The translations under genes were made by a program, and so were the position numbers. From Pseudomonas moraviensis (GTDB taxonomy: Bacteria > Pseudomonadota > Gammaproteobacteria > Pseudomonadales > Pseudomonadaceae), in contig NZ_LT629788.1 of the NCBI RefSeq assembly GCF_900105805.1, positions 1,984,001-2,048,000 of the forward strand: a stretch of 64,000 nt of DNA, given 5' to 3'. This document shows, piece by piece, positions 27,680 to 36,908 of this stretch. Under the pieces are notes generated by a model, which was not told the origin of the DNA, made no database searches, and was given only the letters and a program-made list of their open reading frames with translations. The stretch's first letter is position 1. Every line of letters starts with the position of its first letter.

Positions 27680-28987
27680 ATGAACCGCCTGCAAGTGCGT
27701 TATTCGACGCTGGCCGACGCCTTCACCTTGTTTGGCGTGCTGTTCTATACGCAAGTGATCGGCTTCTTTCTGCGCCTGGGCAATGTCAGCACGCTGGACG
27801 ATGCGCAGCAGGATCTGGAAGGCAATCTGGCCAATCAGGTCTGCGGCTTGCTGACCTTGCTGGTGCCGCTGTTCTTTTTCATCCGCCACAAGGTTTTTCT
27901 CAGCAAGAGCTTCTACCGGCAGAACCTGTTTTTGCTGGTGTTCCTCGGCTGCGTGGCGGCGTCGATCAGTTGGTCGAGCGAGCCGATGCTCAGCTTCAAG
28001 CGTTTCGTCGCGCTGCTCAGCGTAGTGTTCTTCGCCGGTTTCATCGCCTGGCGCTACAGCATCGAGCGGATCGCTTTTCTGTTCGGTTGCGTGATCGGTG
28101 CGGCGGCGCTGGTCGGGTTGATCTTCGCCGTGATTCGCCCGGACATCGCCTTCATTTCCGGTGGCATCCGTGACGGTGCCTTTCGCGGCGTGTTCGCGGA
28201 AAAGAACGCTGGCGCACGCCTGAACGCGATTGCGATCCTGTTGCTGCTGCCGATGATCCGCCAACGCAACCCGCTGGCAATCCTCTACGGGCTGTTCGCG
28301 CTCATCGCCATTGGCCTGGCGCAGTCGGCCACGGCGATTGCGCTGATCGTCGCCGGCACCGCCAGTTACGCCTACTTCATCACGCTGATCCGCTTGCGCA
28401 TCAACCGCTCCCTGCTGGCCTTCACCGCCGCGACGCTGGTGTTCTTCCTCTTGTGTGGGGTGCTTTACGCCAACTACGCCATGCTGCTGGAACTGGTCGG
28501 CCGCGACCCGTCACTCACTGACCGCACGTTGATCTGGGAGCTGTTGCAGCCGCTGATCGATGCGCAATTTCTCAAGGGCTACGGCTTCGGCGCGTTCTGG
28601 GCCAGCGCAGATGCCGATGCGTTCATTACCCGCTGGGGCTACATCGGCAATGCCCACAGCGGCTACGTCGAAACCCTGCTCAACGGCGGCCTGATTCAGC
28701 TGATTGCTCTGCTGCTGATGTTTGCCCAGACGCTGAGCAAGCGTTATCGGGCGATCACGGCGGATCAGTCGGCGCGCTATCAGGCCTGTGCGCTGGTGAT
28801 CATCGGCCTGTTTGTGGTCACCAATTACGTCGCCTATGTGATCCCCAACTATCGCTCGGGCGAGTTCCTGATTTTCTGCGTGCTCAGCCTGACCTTCCGC
28901 CACCACCTCGTCGCCCGTACGCAGCCGCTGCCAGTCGCCAGCGCTCGGCCGATACGCACCACTTTCAGGGAGCAACGCCCATGCTGA
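27680..28987 (+). CDS. Wzy-like polysaccharide polymerase (O-antigen ligase family)
   Basis: A 435-residue inner-membrane protein with about ten to twelve hydrophobic segments. A large periplasmic loop carries GRDPSLTDRTLIWELL and GYGFGAFW, marks of the Wzy_C/O-antigen ligase family. It would polymerise flipped repeat units in the periplasm. It overlaps the next gene by 7 bases. Confidence 0.87.
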   Translation: MNRLQVRYSTLADAFTLFGVLFYTQVIGFFLRLGNVSTLDDAQQDLEGNLANQVCGLLTLLVPLFFFIRHKVFLSKSFYRQNLFLLVFLGCVAASISWSSEPMLSFKRFVALLSVVFFAGFIAWRYSIERIAFLFGCVIGAAALVGLIFAVIRPDIAFISGGIRDGAFRGVFAEKNAGARLNAIAILLLLPMIRQRNPLAILYGLFALIAIGLAQSATAIALIVAGTASYAYFITLIRLRINRSLLAFTAATLVFFLLCGVLYANYAMLLELVGRDPSLTDRTLIWELLQPLIDAQFLKGYGFGAFWASADADAFITRWGYIGNAHSGYVETLLNGGLIQLIALLLMFAQTLSKRYRAITADQSARYQACALVIIGLFVVTNYVAYVIPNYRSGEFLIFCVLSLTFRHHLVARTQPLPVASARPIRTTFREQRPC

Positions 28988-29910
28988 ATGATCCCTCGGC
29001 CGTCACCGTGTGCGTGGTGATTCCGCTGTACAACGCCGCCGCCAGCATCCAACGCACGCTGGATTCGGTGAGTGCACAAACCCGCCTGCCGGACAAAGTC
29101 ATCGTCGTCGATGACGGTTCCAGCGATGCCGGGCCAGAGATCGTCAAGCAGTACGCCGCGCCCTTTCCCATCGTGCTGTTGCAGCAGCCCAACCAAGGCC
29201 CGGCCAGTGCGCGCAATCGCGGCGTGTTCAGTGCCGAGGAAACCTTCATCGCCTTCCTCGATGCCGATGACCGCTGGCATCCCGAGAAACTGCAAAAACA
29301 ACTGACCCTGCACGCCGAACTGCGCCAACAGGGGCGCAAGGTCGGTCTGATCGATTGTTTTCAGATGAGCGAATTCAGTGACGGCAAACGCCAGTTGGAG
29401 GACCGCTGCAAACACGGTGACCACTTTGCCGATTTCATGCGCGAAAACATCATCAACGGCACCTCCGGCGTACTCGCCCTGCGCGAAATCATCGTCGCCA
29501 TTGGCGGCTTTGATCAGAGCCTGCGCTTCGCCGAGGATCGTCTGCTGTGGACGCGCATCGCGGAAATCAGCGAGATCCACAGCGTGCCGCAGATCCTGCA
29601 CTGGCGCGCGGTCAACGCCGCCAACATCACCGCGCAACCGCACAAGTATTACCCGCACAAGCTGCGCTTCATTCAGCTGTACCTGGCACGCTACGGCACC
29701 CGGCTGAACAAGCAGCAGCGGATCTATTTCGTCCTCGCCAATCACGCGGAGTTTCTCAATGCGTTTTCCCGGCGCGGCGATCACCCACGGGTCATCGAGG
29801 TGTTCCGGCAGATGCTCGGGCATTCGTGGCAGACGCTGTTTTTCTCCCAGGGCAAACCGACCCTGCGCTACCTCTACGCCTGCTTGAAAAGCCTGGGCAA
29901 CAGCCGCTGA
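28981..29910 (+). CDS. Glycosyltransferase family 2
   Basis: A 309-residue GT-A transferase. VVIPLYNAAASIQRTLDSV starts the fold; VVDDGSSD and the metal-binding DADD (AFLDADDRW) are present, as is a later acidic AEDRLLW that may hold the catalytic base. It is cytosolic or membrane-associated and lies in the middle of the operon. Confidence 0.92.
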   Translation: MLNDPSAVTVCVVIPLYNAAASIQRTLDSVSAQTRLPDKVIVVDDGSSDAGPEIVKQYAAPFPIVLLQQPNQGPASARNRGVFSAEETFIAFLDADDRWHPEKLQKQLTLHAELRQQGRKVGLIDCFQMSEFSDGKRQLEDRCKHGDHFADFMRENIINGTSGVLALREIIVAIGGFDQSLRFAEDRLLWTRIAEISEIHSVPQILHWRAVNAANITAQPHKYYPHKLRFIQLYLARYGTRLNKQQRIYFVLANHAEFLNAFSRRGDHPRVIEVFRQMLGHSWQTLFFSQGKPTLRYLYACLKSLGNSR

Positions 29911-29927
29911 GTGTCGGGGATCGCGCC

Positions 29928-31346
29928 ATGGCCAACCGTCGCCTGATGACCCTCGTATGGATTTTCACCGAGAAGTTCGGCCTGATTTTCCTGTCGATGA
30001 TTACCTTTGTCGTCTACGCGCATTTGCTGACGCCGACCGAGCTGGGCATCGGCACGCTGATCATCGCCGTGGTCGAAATGGTGGGCATTCTGTTCTCGTC
30101 GATGCTCGAAGACCCGCTGGTGCGCCTGCAGCGGATGGAAGACAAACACATCAGCAGCGTGTTCTGGTTTGCGGTGCTGGTCAGTCTGTTGTCGATTGCG
30201 TTGATCTCGTTGGCGGTGGTGCTGTATACGCCGTCCACCGCGTTGCGCTGGATGACCGCCGTGGCCTCGGTGAAAATCCTCTTCACCCTGATGGCCCGGG
30301 TGTATGTGGCACAGATGCGCCGTAGCGGCAATTTCAAGCTGCTGGCCTCGCGCACCTTGCTCGGCAAAGTCGCTGGCGGGGTTGGCGGCGTGGCTGTTGC
30401 GCTGCTGGGTTTCGGCCCGTGGGCGGTGGTCGCGCAGGCGCTGATCATGGACGGCATTTCCACGCTGGTGCTGATGCGCAGCGAGCGTCGGCGCATTCCC
30501 TTGCTGATCGACCGCCAGGTGCTGGGCGAACTGCTGCGCGCCGGACTTCCGGTCTGCGTCAATGTCATGAGTTCGCAAACCCTGCAACGCGGCGTCAACC
30601 TGATTCTCGGCCTGACTGCCGGGGCGCACGCGGTGGGCATGTTCAACCTGGCGATGCGCATCATCGACCTGCCGCGCTCGGCGATCTACAACGGCTTGAT
30701 GAGCTACGCCCTGCCGGTGTTCGCCCGGCGCAGTGCCGAACCGGCGCGGCTGATCGGCGTCATCGGCGATTCCACGGCAATCAGCGGCTTCGTGCTGACC
30801 CCGCTGTTTTTCGGCATCGCCCTGACCGCCGAAGACATCATCCTGCTGATCTTCGGCGCGAAATGGGCCGACGCGATTCCCTTGTTGCAAGTGCTCGCCG
30901 GCACGGCGGCGCTGGGCAATCTGGCGCTGTATGCGACCACTGCGCTGGTGGCGGTCAATCGCACACATCTGACGCTCAAGGCCGAAGTCGCCACCACCCT
31001 GCTCGCGCTGGCGCTGGTGTATCTGCTCGGGGCAAGCTACGGCGGCATGGCGGCGGCGCTGGCATTGCTGCTGCGCATGCTGCTGATCACGCCATTGCAG
31101 GTGCGCGGCCTGCACGCCGCCATCGGTTACGACTGGCGCAGCTTCTTCCAGTCCAGTTACCGCAGCCTGCTTGCCTCTGTCGTGATGGTCGTGGTGGTGA
31201 TGTGGCTGTCGCGGCAGACCGGCCTGTCCGGTTATGCGCACCTGGCGGGCGACATCGCCATCGGCACGCTGACCTACGCCTTGGCCTACAGCCTGCTGCA
31301 CCCGCGCTGGCCGCAAGAATTCAAGTTGGTGTTCACCGCCCGCTGA
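29928..31346 (+). CDS. Wzx-like oligosaccharide flippase
   Basis: A 472-residue polytopic membrane protein of the MOP/PST type with about twelve to fourteen hydrophobic helices. The N-terminal FTEKFGLIFLSMITFVVYAHLLTPTELG is typical of this family. It would flip undecaprenyl-linked repeats across the inner membrane for the Wzy-like polymerase. Confidence 0.9.
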   Translation: MANRRLMTLVWIFTEKFGLIFLSMITFVVYAHLLTPTELGIGTLIIAVVEMVGILFSSMLEDPLVRLQRMEDKHISSVFWFAVLVSLLSIALISLAVVLYTPSTALRWMTAVASVKILFTLMARVYVAQMRRSGNFKLLASRTLLGKVAGGVGGVAVALLGFGPWAVVAQALIMDGISTLVLMRSERRRIPLLIDRQVLGELLRAGLPVCVNVMSSQTLQRGVNLILGLTAGAHAVGMFNLAMRIIDLPRSAIYNGLMSYALPVFARRSAEPARLIGVIGDSTAISGFVLTPLFFGIALTAEDIILLIFGAKWADAIPLLQVLAGTAALGNLALYATTALVAVNRTHLTLKAEVATTLLALALVYLLGASYGGMAAALALLLRMLLITPLQVRGLHAAIGYDWRSFFQSSYRSLLASVVMVVVVMWLSRQTGLSGYAHLAGDIAIGTLTYALAYSLLHPRWPQEFKLVFTAR

Positions 31347-31377
31347 GCCGGATTTCCTCGCAATGGAGCACGTCGTC

Positions 31378-32433
31378 ATGCGCAAAACCACGTTGATCAC
31401 GGGCGGTGCCGGCTACATCGGTTCGCACACGGCATTGCAGTTGATCGAGTCCGGACACTCGGTTCTGATCCTCGACAACCTGTGCAACAGCAGCCGCGAG
31501 GCCATCACACGGCTCGAGCTGTTGAGTCATTCGCACATCGATTTCATCGAAGGCGATATCCGCGACGCGGCGTTGCTGGAGGAGATTTTCAGCACCTACG
31601 CGATCGACGCGGTGCTGCATTTCGCCGGTCTCAAAGCGGTTGCGCAAAGCATGCGTCGGCCGATGGATTACTACGCCAACAACGTGGTCGGCACGCTGAA
31701 CCTGTGTCAGGCGATGGCCCGCGCCCACGTGTTCAATCTGGTGTTCAGTTCATCGGCCACTGTCTACGGAGAGTCGACCGTGATGCCGATCGTGGAATCG
31801 CATGGCACCGGCAAACCGGCCAATCCTTACGGACGCTCGAAGCTGGTGATCGAAGAATTGCTCAGCGACCTCGCCGTCGCCGACGCGCGCTGGAACATTG
31901 CCGTGCTGCGCTACTTCAACCCGATAGGCGCGCACGAGAGCGGGCTGATCGGCGAGGCGCCCAACGGTCGGCCGAACAACCTGCTGCCGTGCCTGACCGA
32001 GGTTGCCAGCGGCCAGCGCGCGGCGTTGACCGTTTATGGCAACGACTATCCGACCGTCGACGGCACCTGTATTCGCGATTACATCCATGTGCTGGATCTG
32101 GCTGCTGGTCATCTCAAAGCGCTGGAGGTTTTGCAGGGCGACGAGCATGGCCTGCACGTTTGGAATCTCGGCAGCGGCACCGGCTACAGCGTGTTGCAGA
32201 TCATCAGCGCCTTCGAAGACGTCACCGGTCTGCGCATCCCCTACCGCTTCGCCCCGCGCCGCGCCGGTGATGTCGCCGAATGCCGCGCCGATGCAAGCAA
32301 GGCCGGGCGCGAACTGGGCTGGCGCGCGCAACGCGAGCTGACACAAATGCTCATCGACAGCTGGCGCTGGCAGACCAGCAACCCATGGGGCTACCGCCCG
32401 CAACCGGCGCCGCTGCTGGCGGTGGGTACGTAA
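31378..32433 (+). CDS. galE: UDP-glucose 4-epimerase (first copy)
   Basis: A 351-residue NAD-dependent epimerase that interconverts UDP-glucose and UDP-galactose. TGGAGYIGSH binds NAD, SSSATVYG and YGRSK (Tyr-x3-Lys) are catalytic, and LRYFNPIGAH and GTCIRDYIHV are GalE-specific. GGAG nine bases upstream fixes the start at 31378; a frame beginning at 31363 is less likely. A second, clearly related copy lies at 39556-40581. Confidence 0.93.
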   Translation: MRKTTLITGGAGYIGSHTALQLIESGHSVLILDNLCNSSREAITRLELLSHSHIDFIEGDIRDAALLEEIFSTYAIDAVLHFAGLKAVAQSMRRPMDYYANNVVGTLNLCQAMARAHVFNLVFSSSATVYGESTVMPIVESHGTGKPANPYGRSKLVIEELLSDLAVADARWNIAVLRYFNPIGAHESGLIGEAPNGRPNNLLPCLTEVASGQRAALTVYGNDYPTVDGTCIRDYIHVLDLAAGHLKALEVLQGDEHGLHVWNLGSGTGYSVLQIISAFEDVTGLRIPYRFAPRRAGDVAECRADASKAGRELGWRAQRELTQMLIDSWRWQTSNPWGYRPQPAPLLAVGT

Positions 32434-32464
32434 CAACGCCGCCAACTCACGTTAGGGACGACTC

Positions 32465-33943
32465 ATGAACAGATCACCATGCATGCTGTTTGTCTTGCTG
32501 CTGCTGAGCGCTGGCGCCAACGCCAATATTCCAGGACCGGTCACTGAAGGCCTGGTGTTGTGGCTGGACGGCAATGACCCGGCCGCGATGACACTGGAGG
32601 GGCAAAACCAGGTCGTGCGCTGGCTGGATAAATCCGGCAAGGGCAATGACGTCACCGTCGACAACCGCGCGGCGACGACCTTGCCGACGCGGGTCGACAA
32701 CGCCCTCAACGGCCACGGTGTGGTGCGTTTCAGCGGCACCGCAGCGTTCATGGGCCAGGCGATTCGCACAAGCAAAGGCCCGGTGACGGTGTTCGTCGTC
32801 TCGCGACGTCTGCCCGAGCAGGCCGGCGGCAAGGCCTGGCAACGACTGTTCAGCTCCCGCCCGCAACTGGCGGACAACGACAACGTCGCGCCGAATTTCG
32901 GCATCAGCGTGCAGCAGACCAGCGCCTACGAGCCGGCGCTGGCGTTGCTGGAAACCAGTGACGTGCCGATCGGCCCGTTCGCGGTGGCGCGCAACGTGGT
33001 CGGCACCTCGGAAATCCTCCGTGGCGACATCGCCGAAGTGCTGGTGTATGACCGTCCATTCAGCAATCAGGACGAACGCCGCACCGTGTTCGAGTATCTG
33101 GCGCAAAAGTGGGCGGTCGTGGTTCCGCAGCAGGCCGATGCGTGGACCCGGGTTGGCCCGTTAGGCCCGACCCCGACGCACGTTACCCCCGATCTGCCGT
33201 TGTCGGATCAGGCCAATGCCGGCGGCTGGAAGCTCGATACGCGGCTGTCCGACGAATTCAACGGCAGCACGCTCGATGCCGAACGCTGGCACGTCAACAA
33301 CGCCACCGGCACCGATTCCCTCGGGCGCAAACCGGCGCTGTTTTTACCGGAGAACGCCAAGGTCGGCAGCGGTAATCTGAACATCACTTTCCGCAAGCAG
33401 ACCCTCCCGGAGAAATACGTCGCCTTGGGCTACAAGGACTACAGCTCGGCGATGGTCCGCACCCATGAACGGGGGATGTACGGCTATTACGAAGCCCGGG
33501 CGAAGCCGATGAACTCTGCCGGCTCCAGTGCGTTCTGGCTGGCGTGGACCGGGCTGCCGGACAACGCCACGGAAATCGACATCTTCGAAATCGGCGGCAA
33601 AACCCGCAACGAAGCGTTCGACCGCCGGTACAACATGAACGCCCATGTCTGGGCCAGACCGCAGAATGATCAACACCTGAGTTCCGGCAGCACCTGGAAC
33701 GCCCCTTGGCGGCTGGCCAGTACCTTTCATGTGTACGGTTTCGACTGGCAACCCGAGACGTTGCGCTGGTACGTCGACGGCGTTCTGGTCCGGGAGGCGA
33801 AGAACACCTATTGGCACTTCCCCATGCAAATCGTTTTCGACAGCGAAGCGATGTGGGACTGGTTCGGGGTGGTCGACGATGCTGACCTGCCGTCGGTGTT
33901 TCGCATTGATTACGTCAGGGTCTGGACACGCTCAGCGCAATAG
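32465..33943 (+). CDS. Secreted GH16 glycoside hydrolase with LamG-like domain
   Basis: A 492-residue exported enzyme. A signal peptide (to ANA/NIP) precedes a concanavalin/LamG-like domain (about 28-215, GLVLWLDGND to FEYLAQKW). The C-terminal GH16 catalytic domain (about 250-492) has E370-I-D372-I-F-E375, the family ExDxxE active site. Such enzymes cut beta-linked glucans or galactans. As the last gene of the plus-strand operon, it probably trims or turns over the polymer made by the locus, as ExoK-type enzymes do. The exact substrate is unknown. Confidence 0.88.
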   Translation: MNRSPCMLFVLLLLSAGANANIPGPVTEGLVLWLDGNDPAAMTLEGQNQVVRWLDKSGKGNDVTVDNRAATTLPTRVDNALNGHGVVRFSGTAAFMGQAIRTSKGPVTVFVVSRRLPEQAGGKAWQRLFSSRPQLADNDNVAPNFGISVQQTSAYEPALALLETSDVPIGPFAVARNVVGTSEILRGDIAEVLVYDRPFSNQDERRTVFEYLAQKWAVVVPQQADAWTRVGPLGPTPTHVTPDLPLSDQANAGGWKLDTRLSDEFNGSTLDAERWHVNNATGTDSLGRKPALFLPENAKVGSGNLNITFRKQTLPEKYVALGYKDYSSAMVRTHERGMYGYYEARAKPMNSAGSSAFWLAWTGLPDNATEIDIFEIGGKTRNEAFDRRYNMNAHVWARPQNDQHLSSGSTWNAPWRLASTFHVYGFDWQPETLRWYVDGVLVREAKNTYWHFPMQIVFDSEAMWDWFGVVDDADLPSVFRIDYVRVWTRSAQ

Positions 33944-33951
33944 GCCCGCGT

Positions 33952-35712
33952 TCAACGGTTGTGCACCATCGCCTGCATCTGCCAGAGCGTGCGGAACCGT
34001 CCCTGACTTTCGCGCAACTCTTGCGGCGTGCCGTCCTGCACGATCTCGCCGTCCTCCAGCACCAGCACCCGGTCGAAATTGGCGATGGTCGAGAGGCGGT
34101 GCGCCACCGCGAGGACTGTCCTGCCGCGCATCAGGTTGCTCAGTGCACGCTGGATGATCGCTTCCGAATCGGAATCCAGTGCCGAGGTCGCCTCGTCGAG
34201 AATCAGGATCGGTGCGTCCTTCAGAAACGCTCGCGCCAACCCCAGACGCTGGCGCTGGCCACCGGACAAGGTCACTCCGCGCTCACCGACCGGGGTGTGA
34301 TAACCCTGCGGTAGCGCCTGGACGAATTCGTCGCAAAACGCCTGATGCGCCGCTGCGATGATCTGCTGCTCGGTGGCATGGGGCTGGCCGTAGCCGATGT
34401 TTTCCAGAATGCTGCGATTGAACAGCGTGGGCTCTTGCGGCACCACGGCGATCTGCCGGCGCAAACTGTCCTGGCTGACCGAACGGATGTCGCGGTCGTC
34501 GATCAGGATGACCCCGCTGCGCACGTCATCCAGGCGTTGCAGCAAACCGAGCAACGTCGATTTTCCCGAGCCCGAAGTGCCGGCAATGCCGACGCTTTGT
34601 CCCGCCGGGATATCCAGGAAAAAATGCTCGAAGACTTTGCGCCCGTCCGGGTACGCATAGCCCACGTCGAGCATCTTGATATGGCCACGGGTCGGTGCCA
34701 GTTCTTCCGCGGTGTCGCTGAGTTCGTGGGGCTGGGCGACGATGCCCAGCGTCTCGCTGATGACACCCATCTGCTGGCTGGTTTCCACCAGGGCCAGCGC
34801 CAGTTCGCGCGAACCGTGCAGGATGCGAAAGGTCAACGCGCTGACCATCACCACATCGCCCGCCGTGACCTGCCCCGCTCGCCAGAGCAGGATTGCCCAG
34901 CCGAGCATGCCGCCCGCCATCACGGTCAGGCAGATGTCGTGCAGCACCCGCGCCTTCTCCATGTACATCCAGCTGCTGCGGTGCGAATCGGCCTCGATGC
35001 CGATCTCGCGCTCCAGGCGCAGACGCTCGCGTTGCCGCCCGGAGAACGCCTTGATCGTCCAGACATTGGACACCAGATCGACAATCTCGCCACCGACCCG
35101 CGCCGACTGCGACGCGAAAGCGATGTGTCGGCTGCGGCCGCGCACGCCGAACACGGTGATCAGCGCAGCGACCACGATCACGCAGCCGATCAGGGCCAGT
35201 GCCATGCCCCCGTGCACCGCCAACAGCAAAGCCACGGCACCGATGAAATCCACGCACGGCGGCACGATGCGCCAGGTCAACCCGCCATAGACCTTGTCGG
35301 CAGCAGCGCCGATCGCCGAGACGCGATTGGCCAGCGAGCCGGAGAAGTGCCGCTTGAAATAGCGCATCGGGTGGCCGGTCAGGTGATGAAACAGGTCCAC
35401 CCGCAAATCGGCGCAACTGCCGACGATAGTGTGGCAGCCGACCCAGCCGCCGAGGCGCCACAGCAGGTTTTCCATCACGATCAACGCCATGAACAGGCCG
35501 AACGCGTGCCAGACCTGGTCCGCCGCCGACCCCGCGGCCATGGCGTCGACCAGCAGTTTCATGCCGTACTGCACCACTACCGCACAGCACGCCGCGCCCA
35601 TCACCAGTGCGACCATGGCGATGAAGTGCGCCGGACGAATTCTGATGTAGCGCCATAAGAAGGCAGCGGCCGACGCCGGCAAGGGCTCATCGCGCATTTG
35701 CTGGAAGTTCAT
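33952..35712 (-). CDS. ABC exporter, fused permease and ATPase (MsbA-like)
   Basis: A 586-residue half-transporter. Six membrane helices fill residues about 20-320. The nucleotide-binding domain has Walker A (GTSGSGKST), a Q-loop (VPQEPTLF), the signature LSGGQRQRLGLAR and Walker B with ILILDEATSALDS; the H-loop is AHRLST. It would work as a homodimer exporting a lipid-linked or hydrophobic substrate. It is last in an overlapping four-gene operon with a glycosyltransferase, UDP-galactopyranose mutase and a glycosidase, so a galactofuranose-containing glycolipid or oligosaccharide is a reasonable guess. It is convergent with the GH16 gene, 8 bases apart. Confidence 0.9.
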   Translation of the reverse strand: MNFQQMRDEPLPASAAAFLWRYIRIRPAHFIAMVALVMGAACCAVVVQYGMKLLVDAMAAGSAADQVWHAFGLFMALIVMENLLWRLGGWVGCHTIVGSCADLRVDLFHHLTGHPMRYFKRHFSGSLANRVSAIGAAADKVYGGLTWRIVPPCVDFIGAVALLLAVHGGMALALIGCVIVVAALITVFGVRGRSRHIAFASQSARVGGEIVDLVSNVWTIKAFSGRQRERLRLEREIGIEADSHRSSWMYMEKARVLHDICLTVMAGGMLGWAILLWRAGQVTAGDVVMVSALTFRILHGSRELALALVETSQQMGVISETLGIVAQPHELSDTAEELAPTRGHIKMLDVGYAYPDGRKVFEHFFLDIPAGQSVGIAGTSGSGKSTLLGLLQRLDDVRSGVILIDDRDIRSVSQDSLRRQIAVVPQEPTLFNRSILENIGYGQPHATEQQIIAAAHQAFCDEFVQALPQGYHTPVGERGVTLSGGQRQRLGLARAFLKDAPILILDEATSALDSDSEAIIQRALSNLMRGRTVLAVAHRLSTIANFDRVLVLEDGEIVQDGTPQELRESQGRFRTLWQMQAMVHNR

Positions 35713-36908
35713 CTCCCGCGCCCCTCAATGTGCCCGCCATTGACCCTGCGCAAACAGGCGGCAACCCGCTCGGGCACCTGCGCCAGCTCGACGTGCAGCG
35801 GGTGAAATGCCGCGCGCTCGCCCTCGCCATCGGGGTAGCCGAACACTCCGGTCGGGCAATACCGGCCGTTATCCCAGCCTGGGTAATCGAGAAACGGGTA
35901 CCAGCAGATCCCCTGCACCGGCACACCGCGTTCGAGGGCCAGCAGCGTCTGATCAAGGATGTAAGCCAGCCACGGCAGGCGTTCTTCATCTTCGGCCCCG
36001 GTTTCAGCGATCAGTATTGGCCGCTGATAACGCTGGTGCAGTTCCTTGAGCATGCCCGACAACGGTCGGAAGTCGCGCTCGCCGCGAAGGATGCGCCGGC
36101 CGTGGTAATACCACTGGTTATGCGCATAGAAATTGGCGCCGATGATATCCAGGTAATGCTCCTGCCCGCCCAGGCCGGGCCATTCACGGCCAGTGAGCAG
36201 ATCCCACGCCTGAAATTGCGACAGCCGATAGGCTTCGGCCGCTTCGATATCGTCGCTGCGCCTGGAGCCGGCGATCACATGGATCAACGGATCGCACTGG
36301 ACGAACCGAGCATGGGGCGCCCGTTCGCGAATCGCTTCGATCGCAGCGATGCTCGCCCGCACCAGTTGATGCTTGAGTTCCTGCGCGCGCCCGCGTGCGG
36401 TCGGGTTGAAGTACGCGACCTCGCCCCCCGCCCAACTCCAGAACGAAATCTCATTGATCGGCGAGTAGAACGGCACGCTGACGCCCTCGTCCAGCATCAC
36501 CGTCGCTGCAGCAGCGGCGAAACGGGCAAAACGCTCGACGAATGCCGGGCGCCAGAAATCCAGGTCATCCGGATAACCGTAATGGCACAGATCCCAGACC
36601 ACTTGCACCTGCTGCGCTTGCGCGGCTTTGAGCATCGGCACGAAGCTGCTCCAGTCATAGCGACCGGGGCTGCGTTCGATCAGGTGCCAGCGCAAGCCGT
36701 CGCGGGCACAACGAATGTTCAACCCGCTCAGTCGCTGGTAATCCTTGTCCACCCAGCGCGCGTGTCCGGTGTCGGCCAGCAGGTCCAGGCGCCGACCATC
36801 CTGGCGGCGCTGACTGGAACATTCGAAACCGGCCATGACGAAGCTGCTGAAGATCGAATGAGCGCCTGCGCCGGGCTCGGGTTCGTCGCCTTTCGGCTGC
36901 GCGGTCAT
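35709..36908 (-). CDS. Cytosolic clan GH-A glycosidase (GH1-like)
   Basis: A 399-residue glycosidase without signal peptide. The TIM-barrel pattern of clan GH-A is visible: an early GLRWHLIERSPGRYDW strand, acid/base Glu153 in SPINE, and nucleophile Glu302 in ILIAETGAE. It resembles the short beta-glucosidase-like proteins of GH1, but a firm family cannot be given. It overlaps both neighbours by 4 bases. A cytosolic glycosidase inside a glycoconjugate operon is odd; it could remove a sugar from an intermediate or act in reverse as a transglycosidase. Confidence 0.82.
   Translation of the reverse strand: MTAQPKGDEPEPGAGAHSIFSSFVMAGFECSSQRRQDGRRLDLLADTGHARWVDKDYQRLSGLNIRCARDGLRWHLIERSPGRYDWSSFVPMLKAAQAQQVQVVWDLCHYGYPDDLDFWRPAFVERFARFAAAAATVMLDEGVSVPFYSPINEISFWSWAGGEVAYFNPTARGRAQELKHQLVRASIAAIEAIRERAPHARFVQCDPLIHVIAGSRRSDDIEAAEAYRLSQFQAWDLLTGREWPGLGGQEHYLDIIGANFYAHNQWYYHGRRILRGERDFRPLSGMLKELHQRYQRPILIAETGAEDEERLPWLAYILDQTLLALERGVPVQGICWYPFLDYPGWDNGRYCPTGVFGYPDGEGERAAFHPLHVELAQVPERVAACLRRVNGGHIEGRGR

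Noticed and set aside
34345..35658. Plus-strand open frame opposite the ABC exporter
   Set aside because: The minus strand encodes a complete ABC transporter with all ATPase motifs; the plus frame is a His/Asp/Arg-rich shadow.
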